DNA of 15,000 nt from Fomitopsis serialis (taxonomy: Eukaryota > Basidiomycota > Agaricomycetes > Polyporales > Fomitopsidaceae), in the NCBI RefSeq assembly GCF_022376445.1, contig NW_025955447.1:1-15000 (forward strand), written 5' to 3'. Made by a program: the position numbers and the translations under genes. Within the stretch, counting starts at the first letter, position 1. The number at the start of each line of letters is the position of its first letter. The notes below the pieces were generated by a model, which saw only the letters and a list, made by a program, of their open reading frames with translations, was not told where the DNA came from and searched no databases. This document shows, in pieces, positions 1 through 7,929 of the stretch.

Positions 1-123
1 GACGAGAATCTTGTATAGTGCAAGAGCGTCGGCTTCAACGCGCCTTCGGTTCGACAATGTTGGATGTGGCATGGCTGCTTTCTGGACACCGACGTCAGTC
101 TTCGCGTAGATCTGTTCACGCAT
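1..123 (-). CDS. Possible 5' end of a minus-strand gene running off the left edge
   Basis: An ATG at 123-121 on the minus strand opens a frame that stays open to the window edge (41 codons, beginning MREQIYAKTD). The same frame is open upstream to an in-frame stop at 195-193. The stretch is charged and protein-like rather than low-complexity, but it is short and I recognise no family. A GT-AG intron (GTGAGT donor at about 252, TAG acceptor near 150) could be drawn upstream, but no joining I tried gave a clean continuous frame, so the ATG at 123 is the simplest start. It may be the first exon of a gene to the left, or chance. Confidence 0.3.
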   Translation of the reverse strand, partial: MREQIYAKTDVGVQKAAMPHPTLSNRRRVEADALALYKILV

Positions 124-680
124 AGCACTCACCTCTGTACGCGGCCGTAGGCTACACAGGAGTGATGGACAGAAAGGAAGAGAGCTGTGCGATCAGATAT
201 GAGAACGAACATGTCGGATATCACATGACAACGATATGGTGCGCGTACTCACCATGTCTAGTAGTCTTAGGGGTGCGCGTTTTGAAGGGCAGTTTGAAGG
301 CCCGGGGCACGACCGTACGATTGCTATCTGGTCGAAACAACGGGTTGACGGCCTCAAGCTGTTCCATTTGTTAGTCTGGGACGTCGAACCCTGTGTTGAA
401 GTCGTTTTACACGAGCTGGGTACGTTGTCACTCGTCACGCGTCAACTGGGGATGTTGTTGTTGATGTTGAAGTGGCCAGGTTGTGTGACAGGTTCCCGAC
501 AAGTGATCCGCCACATGCACTGGCCTACAGTGAGTCCCTAACGCTCCCCGTCTCGACTCGCTGATGCTGAGACCGCACCTGGAAGAAACGGCCTACTAGC
601 TGCAATAGTATCAAGTGGCTGTGGTACGCACGCCGTGATTGTGGGTAGCGAGCAACTACTCTGATGCAGCAATAGCTTGA
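124..680. other. Spacer without a recognisable gene
   Basis: Short open frames occur on both strands, but none shows a recognisable protein family or a consistent exon chain. Isolated donor-like sequences (GTGAGT near 252 on the minus strand and near 533 on the plus strand) suggest that decayed exons may be present. On the plus strand, 680-721 could encode a short segment preceding the cyclin remnant, in a different frame from it. Confidence 0.5.
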
Positions 681-2088
681 CCAACTCGCTCGCTGATCCA
701 TTCGCAGCCCCACCTGTATTATGGACATGAAGAGACTCGGACTACGAAGCTCTATGCGAGGTTCGTGGCGCATTTGTTTGCATTTCCGGCCCTCCCTCTA
801 TTATCCACCGCCAGCACCGTCCTCGCGTTGTTTATCGCCTACGCCCTTCAAACAACGCGTTATCACACGCCGGCGACGTTCGCTGCCCTGTACCTCCTCC
901 AACGTCTAAAGGCGCGGCTCGTTGGGCAACCGCCTCTTCATCTCCACCTTCACGATCGCGTCCAAGGTCATCTGCAACGACACACACAGAGACAGATCGT
1001 GGAACATCATCGGTCAGGGCATGTTCGCCCTCCGCGAGATCAACCAGATGGAGCGCGAGATGTGCTCCTACCTCGAGTGGCAACTCAACACCGAACCGGC
1101 AGCCCTGAAGGAATTCGAGGCGAAGGTGTGGGGGACTTCAAGGGCCACGGGCCATACCCAACGTACGTGCTCCCCTCGCCTGCGCCGACACCAGTACCGT
1201 CAACGACGCCATATGGCGACACGTCGACCACCGCCCCGAGCTTCGCCGGGTGTCCGTCAACGTCGCCACCGAAGCCCACCCCCATGCCTCTCGACGCCAG
1301 CACGGCGTGCCCACGTCTGCCCCCGCGTCCCGATACACCCAGGCGCGGCTCGTTGGGCAACCGCCTCTTCATCTCCACCTTCACGATCGCGTCCAAGGTC
1401 ATCTGCAACGACACACACAGAGACAGATCGTGGAACATCGTCGGTCAGGGCATGTTCGCCCTCCGCGAGATCAACCAGATGGAGCGCGAGATGTGCTCCT
1501 ACCTCGAGTGGCAACTCAACACCGAACCGGCAGCCCTGAAGGAATTCGAGGCGAAGGTGTGGGGGACTTCAAGGGCCACGGGCCATACCCAACGTACGTG
1601 CTCCCCTCGCCTGCGCCGACACCAGTACCGTCAACGACGCCATATGGCGACACGTCGACCACCGCCCCGAGCTTCGCCGGGTGTCCGTCAACGTCGCCAC
1701 CGAAGCCCACCCCCATGCCTCTCGACGCCAGCACGGCGTGCCCACGTCTGCCCACGCGTCCCGATACACCCGACGCGCCCGAGCTGTCCTACTCGAGCCC
1801 GGGTGGTCCGCATCCCCATCGACGCCAACAATCACATCGCCTCACACAGCATCCACGGGACGCCATACGGCATCGAGCAACATTCTGTTGCCGCCGATGC
1901 AGAAGCAAGGTAGCCGGTCGCTGTCGAGGTCCAACATCTTTGACTCATTTCCTGAAAATGGAAAGTGCTCGCCATCAACGTCCGACGCCATCTCGACCGA
2001 CCGCGCCCCGACGATGAAGAAGGCGAAGGGCCAGGACTGGTACGCCCACGCGACGCCGTGCGTGTGGTACGCCCGTCGCGCGACGTGA
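681..2088 (+). pseudogene. Broken PCL/PHO80-type cyclin gene with internal duplication
   Basis: From about 717, after an in-frame stop at 678-680, the frame reads YYGHEE and continues into a cyclin box: residues FIAYAL, FAALYLLQRLKAR, then NRLFISTFTIASKV, QGMFALREINQMEREM and CSYLEWQLN. These match the PHO80/Pcl-like cyclins of basidiomycetes, which bind and activate cyclin-dependent kinases. The frame breaks near 912-922, where the KAR segment overlaps the GSLGNR segment as if about 17 nt were lost. It breaks again near 1126-1140, where one base is missing before the DFKGHGPYPTYVLP segment. The whole 431-bp block from 911 is then repeated, and after 1771 the frame shifts again towards a Ser/Thr/Pro tail ending near 2088. 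No single frame gives a whole cyclin, and no intron model repairs the breaks, so I call it a pseudogene. Sequencing or assembly error is the main alternative, though the same lesion occurs in both copies. The family identification is strong. Confidence 0.8.
911..1771 (+). repeat. 431-bp near-perfect tandem duplication in the cyclin remnant
   Basis: Copy 1 is 911-1340 and copy 2 is 1342-1771, a period of 431 bases. Comparing line by line I see only two substitutions: 1009 A versus 1440 G, and 1323 C versus 1754 A. Because 431 is not a multiple of three, the second copy is read in a different frame. The unit covers the second half of the cyclin box plus the following Pro-rich region. Such high identity means a recent event, after the frame breaks it carries. 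An assembly artefact cannot be excluded. Confidence 0.93.
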
Positions 2089-2378
2089 TCATCTCTCGTT
2101 CCATACCTGCTTTCCTCCATCCGGTCGCCGCATCGTTGTTCGCGCAGGCGGCCGTCGTCGCTCATCATCTCGGACACCGTGCTCTCGCATAGGACCTCTT
2201 GCATCCGGTTCGTGGCGTGTTTCTTTTCTTCGTCGCTCTCGTATTGCCTTGCACACTCTCATGCCCCTGCCGAGGGCAGAGATAGCGGTCGTTGGCGGTG
2301 ATTTGCCTTCCTGCGGTCGGCCTGGTGTGTGGCCCATTCCCTTCATATGTTCTTCCTTCCCGCCAGCATGCGCTCAAC
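2089..2378 (+). other. Spacer between the two pseudogenes
   Basis: A pyrimidine-rich stretch with many CTT/TTC runs, resembling untranslated or intron sequence. No convincing coding exon was found. It may include decayed 5' parts of the ATP synthase gene copy that are no longer recognisable. Confidence 0.45.
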
Positions 2379-3180
2379 TTCTGTTTACGCCTCTCTGACC
2401 CACCCATCAAGCGTACCGGCCAGATTGTCGACGTCCCCATCGGCCCCGAGAGCCTTGACCGTGTCGTGGACGCTCTCTGTAACTCCAATCGCAATGGTGT
2501 CATTAACACGTCTGAACGTCGCTGTGCGTTGCCCCTATCATCCTGTCCCGTCGCTCGGTCAACCAGCCTATGGTGACTGGGATCAAGCCAATCGACGCCA
2601 TGGTTCCCATTGGTTGTGGCCAGCGTGAGCTGATCATCGGTGACTGCCAGACTGGTAAGACAGCTGTTGCCATTGACGCCATCCTCAACTAGAAGAGGTG
2701 GAATGATGGCCAAGACGAGGAGAAGCAGCTGTACGGTGTCTACGTTGCTATCGATGCGTTCCACCGTCGCCCAGCTCGTCAAGACCCTTGAGGAGAACGA
2801 TGCCACGAAGTACACTAACATTGTTGCTCCCACGCGTCGGAGGGTGCTCCTCTCCAGTACCTTGCTCCCTTCTCAGGTTGTGTTATGGGCGGATGGTTCC
2901 GTGACAGTGGCAGGCACGGTATGTAATAGCATGTCACTGGATGTCGCACGAGTGAGCTCATAGTGAATGCAGCTCTGATTATCTACGACGACTTGTTCAA
3001 GCAGGCTATTGCCTTTCGTCAGATGTCGCTGCTGCTCCGCCGTGAGGCGTACCCCGGTGATGTCTTCTACCTTCACTCTCGTCTCCTCGACCATGCGGCG
3101 ACAATGAGCGAGAAGTTCGGTGGCAGTTCCCTCACTGCTCTTCCCATCATTGAGACCCAGGGAAGTGCTGTATCCTCGCC
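2379..3180 (+). pseudogene. ATP1: Decayed nuclear copy of mitochondrial ATP synthase subunit alpha
   Basis: The F1 alpha subunit is recognised from consecutive blocks in order: [18 protein letters not shown] (about 2390-2445), [33 protein letters not shown] (about 2555-2610), the Walker A region [16 protein letters not shown] (2642-2689), KRWNDGQDEEKQLYGVYVA, RSTVAQLVKTLEENDA (about 2757), [20 protein letters not shown] (about 2845), then [36 protein letters not shown] and [11 protein letters not shown] ending near 3160. The normal protein is about 540 residues; only the central part is present, without the N-terminal barrel domain or the C-terminus. Lesions are a TAG stop at 2690-2692 where Gln of NQKRW is expected, frameshifts near 2752 and 2838, loss of a few residues in the usual LLLRRPPGREA segment, and Arg-to-Cys changes in the normally invariant GRGQRE and GDRQTGKT motifs. 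It cannot encode an active subunit; the functional gene must lie elsewhere. Confidence 0.9.
2919..2972 (+). other. Retained spliceosomal intron inside the ATP1 pseudogene
   Basis: A 54-nt GT-AG intron with donor GTATGT at 2919 and acceptor CAG ending at 2972 separates the codon bases of the Ala in the conserved His-Ala-Leu-Ile-Ile-Tyr segment. Removing it restores the reading frame across the junction exactly. Its presence shows that the pseudogene came from genomic DNA and not from a processed mRNA. Confidence 0.85.
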
Positions 3181-4119
3181 CCGCTGCTGACTCCTCGGCC
3201 CCTCTTTTTCTCTACGCCCTCGCTTGTTCGCCCTGTCGCCCAGATACCTTGCCCGTTCACCCATGCTCCTCCCTGGCACTTATACCCACTGCGGTGACTT
3301 TTTTTTACTCAGGCAGGCATTGGTATGAGTCAAGCCTTGGATACACTGTGACCTGTCCATCTCGTAGTACGGTGCATGCGTTCAACCACCTACCTGTTGA
3401 CTTACTCATTTCTTAGCCTGCTTGTCCTGTACGTAGCCGACGTGACCCACACTAGTGTGTGCTATACGGACTTATTTGTTTTGTCTCGCGCAACAAACCA
3501 TGACCTCTCTGCGGCCTCGGTCGATTATGAATGTTGTGGTACTAGCAACACATGCATACACTGACTATGTATCTACCTGTGAAATCTACGTGCGCATCAT
3601 TGAGCAGCACACAAACCTCACTGCCACACCGAAGCCGCTGAAGCCGCGGACGTCACTGACATACTTGCACCTGCATTCGCCAGTGCGCGTCAGTGCGTCG
3701 GCGAATGCCTAATGATCGGTGCGCGCGACTCCGCAGATGCGCGCACTCAAGACGGGGGACATACATAATGTCACACGTTCACAAATGAGGATATTTCACA
3801 CGCACCAGCAACGGCCCTCAAGAGCGCGGGTCAAGCACAGATGTCTGTGCTCTGAGCAATACGACACACACTACGGACAGCAAGTGTCCAGAGGACGTGA
3901 GTTTGCCAGGCTAGATCGGGATTATCTCACGGAATCAATCGCGATCGACGATGCACGCCGATGCGATCTCTGCCGTGTGACAATACTACGGCCCAGCGGA
4001 ACGCGCGGAGCGCTCGGGAACTCAAAGCGACACTCTGTCGCGCGCGCGCACTTGCTTTTGCACTTCATCACACACTCTCCCCTCGCGTCCATCTGCTTTC
4101 TCTGCTCTTCCCGCTCACG
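3181..4119. other. Spacer and probable upstream region of gene 1
   Basis: No supported gene is visible; open frames here are short and lack family signatures. An 8-T run lies at 3299-3306. The first TGCGCGCA palindrome of the window is at 3738-3745, and an alternating CG run lies near 4037-4050. The last 50 bases before the gene 1 ATG are pyrimidine-rich (CT/TC), a common feature of fungal core promoters. No clear TATA box was seen. Confidence 0.55.
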
Positions 4120-7100
4120 ATGGTCGGCAAACTAACGTACGACGCCTTCGTGGGCTGCATCAAGGCCACGGCGGACAACGTGTCCGTCGACGACGGACGC
4201 AAGGACGAGGCTCCTTTCTTCACGGAGCCGGCCCCGGACGCCAGTGAGTGGACGAAGGACAAGCTGGACGCGCTCGAGCACCTTCTGCGCGACACCATCG
4301 AGGGTCCGTGGTCGCTGCAGGCGGTGGAGAAGATATGGATGGGGAGCATTTTGGTTCGTGCTTTGTCTTCTCTCACTCCCTCACACCACCTGAAATGTGT
4401 CACGGCTTGAAGACCCCTCCGTGGGCGGCGGCGCTGCACACGTCCAAAGTTGATACGAGCAAGCACAGGTACACAACGCTCGTGCTTGCCTGCGCTCGCA
4501 GTGGAGGCACCGAGGGGACCCTGACACGAGCGATGAAGGCCTCTAAAGTGTCGCTACCGATACAGTCCTTCGCCGCGGTCGCAAAACTGTCGAAGCTGTT
4601 CATACAGTGCTGGATACGTGAGTTCTCCTTGTTAACGTGCGTGCGAACTTGCGTGTGCACGAGCCACGGTCGTGTCTTGAAGACGAGTGCTGACAGTTCT
4701 TCGTTTGCAGAGAACAATAGGCTCGCAGGTACGTTGTTCACGACGACCGCTGTTCGTGACGTGGCACTTACGACTCGTACGCATAGCACCTCCTCTACCC
4801 TCGAGCGAGCCAGCCCACAAGCCAGCCTCGGCAGCACAGCGAACATCGATCGTGCCTGCGGGCTCCATTCCGACGGCCGTGAAGGCCACACCCCCATCGA
4901 TCCCTGTGCCCGCACGTCAGGTGCAAACGCCCCGGCCCCCAGTGTCCCCCGACCGGCAGCGCATGTCAGCCCCGCCGATGGGGCCTGCGTCCCCCGACCG
5001 TGCGCGTCCAAACGCCCCAGCCCCCACCACGGTTCCTGTACCTCCCCCCGCCATGGAACTTGCACCACCTCCCGGGACCACGGCTCCCGCCACGATTCCC
5101 GCACTTCCCGCCACGATTCCTGCCACGGTCCCCGCACCTCCCGCCACGATTCCCGCCGCTGCAAGCGGCGAGGTTGCTGCACCTCGCCGCGTCCGGTCTC
5201 CAGTACCCACGACCCCTGACGCCCCCTCTTCGCCCCTTTCCCCCGTCCCCGTCCACACCCACGTCGCTGCACACTCACCCAACCCACCATCCGCAGGTAC
5301 ACCGTCACCGGAGCGTCAAGACGTGACACGCGGCGCGCGGTCGCGGGAGTTGTCGCCACAAGACGTGGTACACGCGCAGTCCCGGGAGCCGTCGCCGCAG
5401 CCGCAGCCGCAGCCGCCAACGCGAGGGAGGCATCGCATTAGGCCCGGCACTTTGTCCACTGACGGTGGAGCAGCGCAGACCAGCCCGCCGACAGTAGACG
5501 GCACGGTGAAGATTGGGCCTCCTACGGCAAACACGAGAAAGTCGCAGCCCCCGCCAGCAAAGGCGAGCAAGTCCCAGCTCACTCCAGCGAAGGTGGTCAA
5601 GTCCCAGCCCGGCTCGGCTCAGGCGGCCAAGTCCCAGCCTGCTTCGGCGAAGGCGGGAAAGTCACAGTCAACCCCGGTCAAGGGACGGAAGACGCGCAAG
5701 GACGCCGCAGATGCTGGCGAAGATGAGGGACGCCGTGCTGGCAAGCGCGGGTCGAGAGCCGCCCTCAAGAAGTCCGCGAAGGACACACCCAGCAAGCGGA
5801 ACGTTTCGAAGAGAAAGAAAGTCGCCAAGGTCGAGGTCGAAGATACTGACAGCGAGCAGGAGGAGACGGCTGAGCCCGAGCAAGAGGCTCAGACACCACA
5901 GCCCTCCGAGGAGGAAGAGGGCGAGGACCAGGACCAGGAGGAAGAAGAGCAGGAGCAGGAGCAGGACGAGGAGGAGGATCAGCTCGAGGAGGAGAACGAG
6001 AGGGAGTTGAGGTCTCGGTCAGCGAAGGGAAAGCGTCGTGCACGCCCGACCAAGAAGGATAAACGCCAGCCTGTGCTCCGTTACAAGGTAAGTCTTTCTT
6101 TCTATGTTGGGGGTCTGTGCGCGCACCCGTGCGCGCATTTAACATTTGCTGACCACATCACCCCCCTTCTTATAGTTTGTTGGCCGCTACCGGTGCACGT
6201 TGTGCCTGGTTCAGCAGCGGGCACAAGATGGGGATGGCCCGCTTGGAGATGATGTCGATTGTACCGTGTCCGACAACAACAAGAGGTGCGACAGATGCGC
6301 CTTCGGGCATCGGTCCCCGTGCAGCGTCAAGGTGAGTCAGTTTTACAGTGTGCACATCAACTAGCCATCTTACGTATCCACAGAACTACGTTGTACGTGG
6401 GCTCCTGACGGTCGACGAGAACAAGATCGCCACGTACAGCATCGACGCCGACAGGGACGTAGTGGTCAAAAGCGAGGAGAGCGCTCCGTTGCCAGATGTG
6501 GGCGAGGACTATGAAGTCGCCGGCCCATCGTCAGGTGTGGCTGCGAAGAGGCGGGCGACTGCGAACCCAGAGGTAAATTTGGTGTGGCTCGGTGTGCACG
6601 TTCTCGGAGCTGACGACGCCGATGATATTCCATCTCAGGCAGGCCCCTCGCGTCGCGTGCGTCCGCGCATTGAGTCTCCTCTGGGCGGAGTCGACGAGGC
6701 ATCCCCTATGTCAGTCGACGGTGACGACCTCACGGACCCGATCGTAGTCGGCGGTGACGACCCCACGGACCCGATCGTAGTCGACGGTGATAAAACCAGA
6801 GACGCGATTGTAGTCGATGGTGGCGACGACACCGGGGAACCGATCGTAGTCGAAGGTGACAACGCCAGAGACGCGATTGTACTCTACGGTGACGACACCA
6901 CTGGAGACTATGCTCCCCTCGCCGAGATGATGAAGAAGTGGGAGACACGCGCGACTGAGACTGTCAGTCAGATGACCAGCGTCTTCGAGCAGGCCCGCGA
7001 GGAGCAGGAAGCGGCGCAATCTCACTTCTTGCGCGAGCTCAGCATCGTCATGGACGAGCGGATCAAGGCAGGGATCGACGAGTTCATCAAGCTGATGCGC

Positions 7101-7325
7101 GAGGTAAGCAGTGGCCCGCCCTCAGTCAGGATGTGCATTAACGCATGGTATCAGCGAGTGCCCAGTGTAGAGGTGCCCGCAGGCGAGCAGCCCGTTCCTT
7201 CGTCAGCCATGACTGACGTGCAAGGCACTGGCCTCGGCGGTCGGTCGGAGGCAAACGACCTTGGCAAGACCGGTGCGCGCACCATGCACCCGGAGCCCAA
7301 TGCGGACGTGGGCATGGACGAGTAG
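4120..7325 (+). CDS. Unknown nuclear-type protein with Zn2Cys6-like cluster (gene 1)
   Basis: Predicted exons: 4120-4353, 4413-4617, 4711-4728, 4787-6087, 6176-6331, 6384-6572, 6639-7103 and 7155-7325, giving 912 residues. All introns are GT-AG and the phases agree; the AAG acceptor at 4412 and the 18-nt exon are the weakest parts. The start ATG follows a pyrimidine-rich leader in CTCACGATGG context. Seen in order: an unrecognised N-terminus (1-152), a Pro-rich region (about 155-400), five 10-residue KSQ repeats, a Lys/Arg-rich segment, a Glu/Gln/Asp-rich acidic run (about 530-560), then a cysteine cluster C593-x2-C596-x18-C615-x8-C624-x2-C627-x7-C635. Next come an 11-residue Asp-rich repeat (about 727-790) and a charged helical, probably coiled-coil, segment (about 795-856). 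The cluster has the spacing of fungal Zn2Cys6 domains except for its long first loop. I infer a nuclear DNA- or chromatin-associated protein; the family is not recognised. It converges on gene 2. Confidence 0.75.
5539..5688 (+). repeat. Five 30-bp repeats encoding KSQ units in gene 1
   Basis: Five consecutive 10-residue units each begin Lys-Ser-Gln: KSQPPPAKAS, KSQLTPAKVV, KSQPGSAQAA, KSQPASAKAG and KSQSTPVKGR. The period is exactly 30 bp and in frame. The Ser-Gln and Ser/Thr-Pro pairs are typical kinase sites in general, and the Lys residues make the tract strongly basic, ahead of the acidic tract that follows. Confidence 0.9.
6176..6331 (+). other. Exon encoding the Zn2Cys6-like cysteine cluster
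   Basis: This 52-codon exon of gene 1 contains all six cysteines of the cluster (residues 593-635), with CTLC near its start and CDRC plus a final Cys near its end. The classical fungal binuclear zinc cluster is C-x2-C-x6-C-x5-12-C-x2-C-x6-8-C. Here the first inter-cysteine loop is 18 residues and Asp/Gly-rich, while every other spacing fits. Classical domains usually have basic residues in the first loop; here it is mostly acidic. It may therefore bind zinc without the usual DNA contact. Confidence 0.6.
6714..6908 (+). repeat. In-frame 33-bp repeat array encoding an Asp-rich 11-residue unit
   Basis: Units start at 6714, 6747, 6780, 6813 (36 bp), 6849 and 6882 (partial). The protein unit is roughly V-D-G-D-D-x-x-D-P-I-V, with alternating DPIV/EPIV and RDAIV endings, suggesting duplication of pairs of units. 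The codons have diverged, so the array is older than the cyclin duplication. Confidence 0.88.
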
Positions 7326-7929
7326 TGAGGCTGAGCGGCGTGTGCGTGCACCGGTGCGTATGTCTCTTCATCTATCTCTGTTGCTGTATCTCTGTACAAT
7401 GTAGTCTCCTCGTATGATACGTCTTGCTGACGTGGACTCTCGGACGTGACCCATGTCGTGCTGTCTTGTTTATCGTGTCACTGCAATGTAATGCAATTTA
7501 TGTGCTACGACGAATGCGGAATGCGTGTGGATTGAGACACGCCCAAAGTGGGGAGCTGCGCGATCGCGCGTGTCCACAGTTGAGTGTGCGCGCACAACTG
7601 CATGTAAACGTGAACCATGGTGGACAGGTGTGGAGACGCGCGATCGCGCACGTTCACATTCGTGGGGTGCGCGCACGCAACAAGCACACATGTCCCTTAA
7701 ATGTGAACGTGCGTGATCGCGCGTCTTCACATTTGTGTGTGATTCAGCGACTCTACATGCGTTAATCTCCAGGGTATCTCACGGATTGTACAGCACACGA
7801 AAAGTGTGGAGACGCGCCATCGCGCACGTTCGCACATCAAGTATGATACATGACATATATTATACTGAAGATAGTATGCGAGATGCTTCACTGCTGACTG
7901 TTACACTACATGGTTGCGCGCACGGACAT
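7326..7929. other. Spacer between convergent genes 1 and 2
   Basis: Both gene 1 and gene 2 end here, so the 3' ends of both transcripts lie within it. It is AT-richer than the genes, with ATGCAATTTATG near 7490 and ATATATTATAC near 7856 as possible 3'-end signals. The middle holds the CGCGATCGCG repeat cluster and three TGCGCGCA palindromes (7587, 7668, 7915). No coding region is supported. Confidence 0.7.
7553..7837. repeat. Four-copy GTGTGGAGACGCGCGATCGC repeat cluster with an inverted pair
   Basis: Copies: 7553-7578 (partial), 7628-7660, 7700-7733 in inverse orientation, and 7804-7837. The core is the palindrome GCGATCGC or a one-base variant. Copy 2 and the reverse complement of copy 3 agree at 30 of 33 positions and are separated by 39 bases, so a transcript through the region could fold into a stem of about 33 bp. 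Copy 4 is a direct repeat of copy 2 with a few changes. Confidence 0.88.

Noticed and set aside
103..123. Second minus-strand intron (GTGAGT...CAG) at the left edge
   Set aside because: At about 21 nt it is far too short for a spliceosomal intron, and using it did not produce a better frame.
1085..1438. Minus-strand open frame, with related frames at 1516-1755 and 1569-1835
   Set aside because: These are antisense shadows of the duplicated cyclin segment in GC-rich DNA and occur twice because the segment does.
765..1913. 382-codon open frame read as one intact gene
   Set aside because: The recognisable cyclin segments switch between this frame and the next. The frame stays open only because the 431-bp duplication shifts it, so it does not encode a proper cyclin.
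3376..4135. Short plus-strand open frames upstream of gene 1
   Set aside because: They overlap in different frames, have no recognisable motifs, and lie in AT-richer DNA without coding character.
4400..5419. 339-codon open frame on the minus strand
   Set aside because: It is antisense to exons 2-4 of gene 1, rich in Arg/Gly as expected for the complement of Pro-rich codons, and crosses three well-formed introns of gene 1.
7553..7837. CRISPR-like array
   Set aside because: The repeats are irregularly spaced, differ in orientation and sequence, and the organism is a eukaryote.
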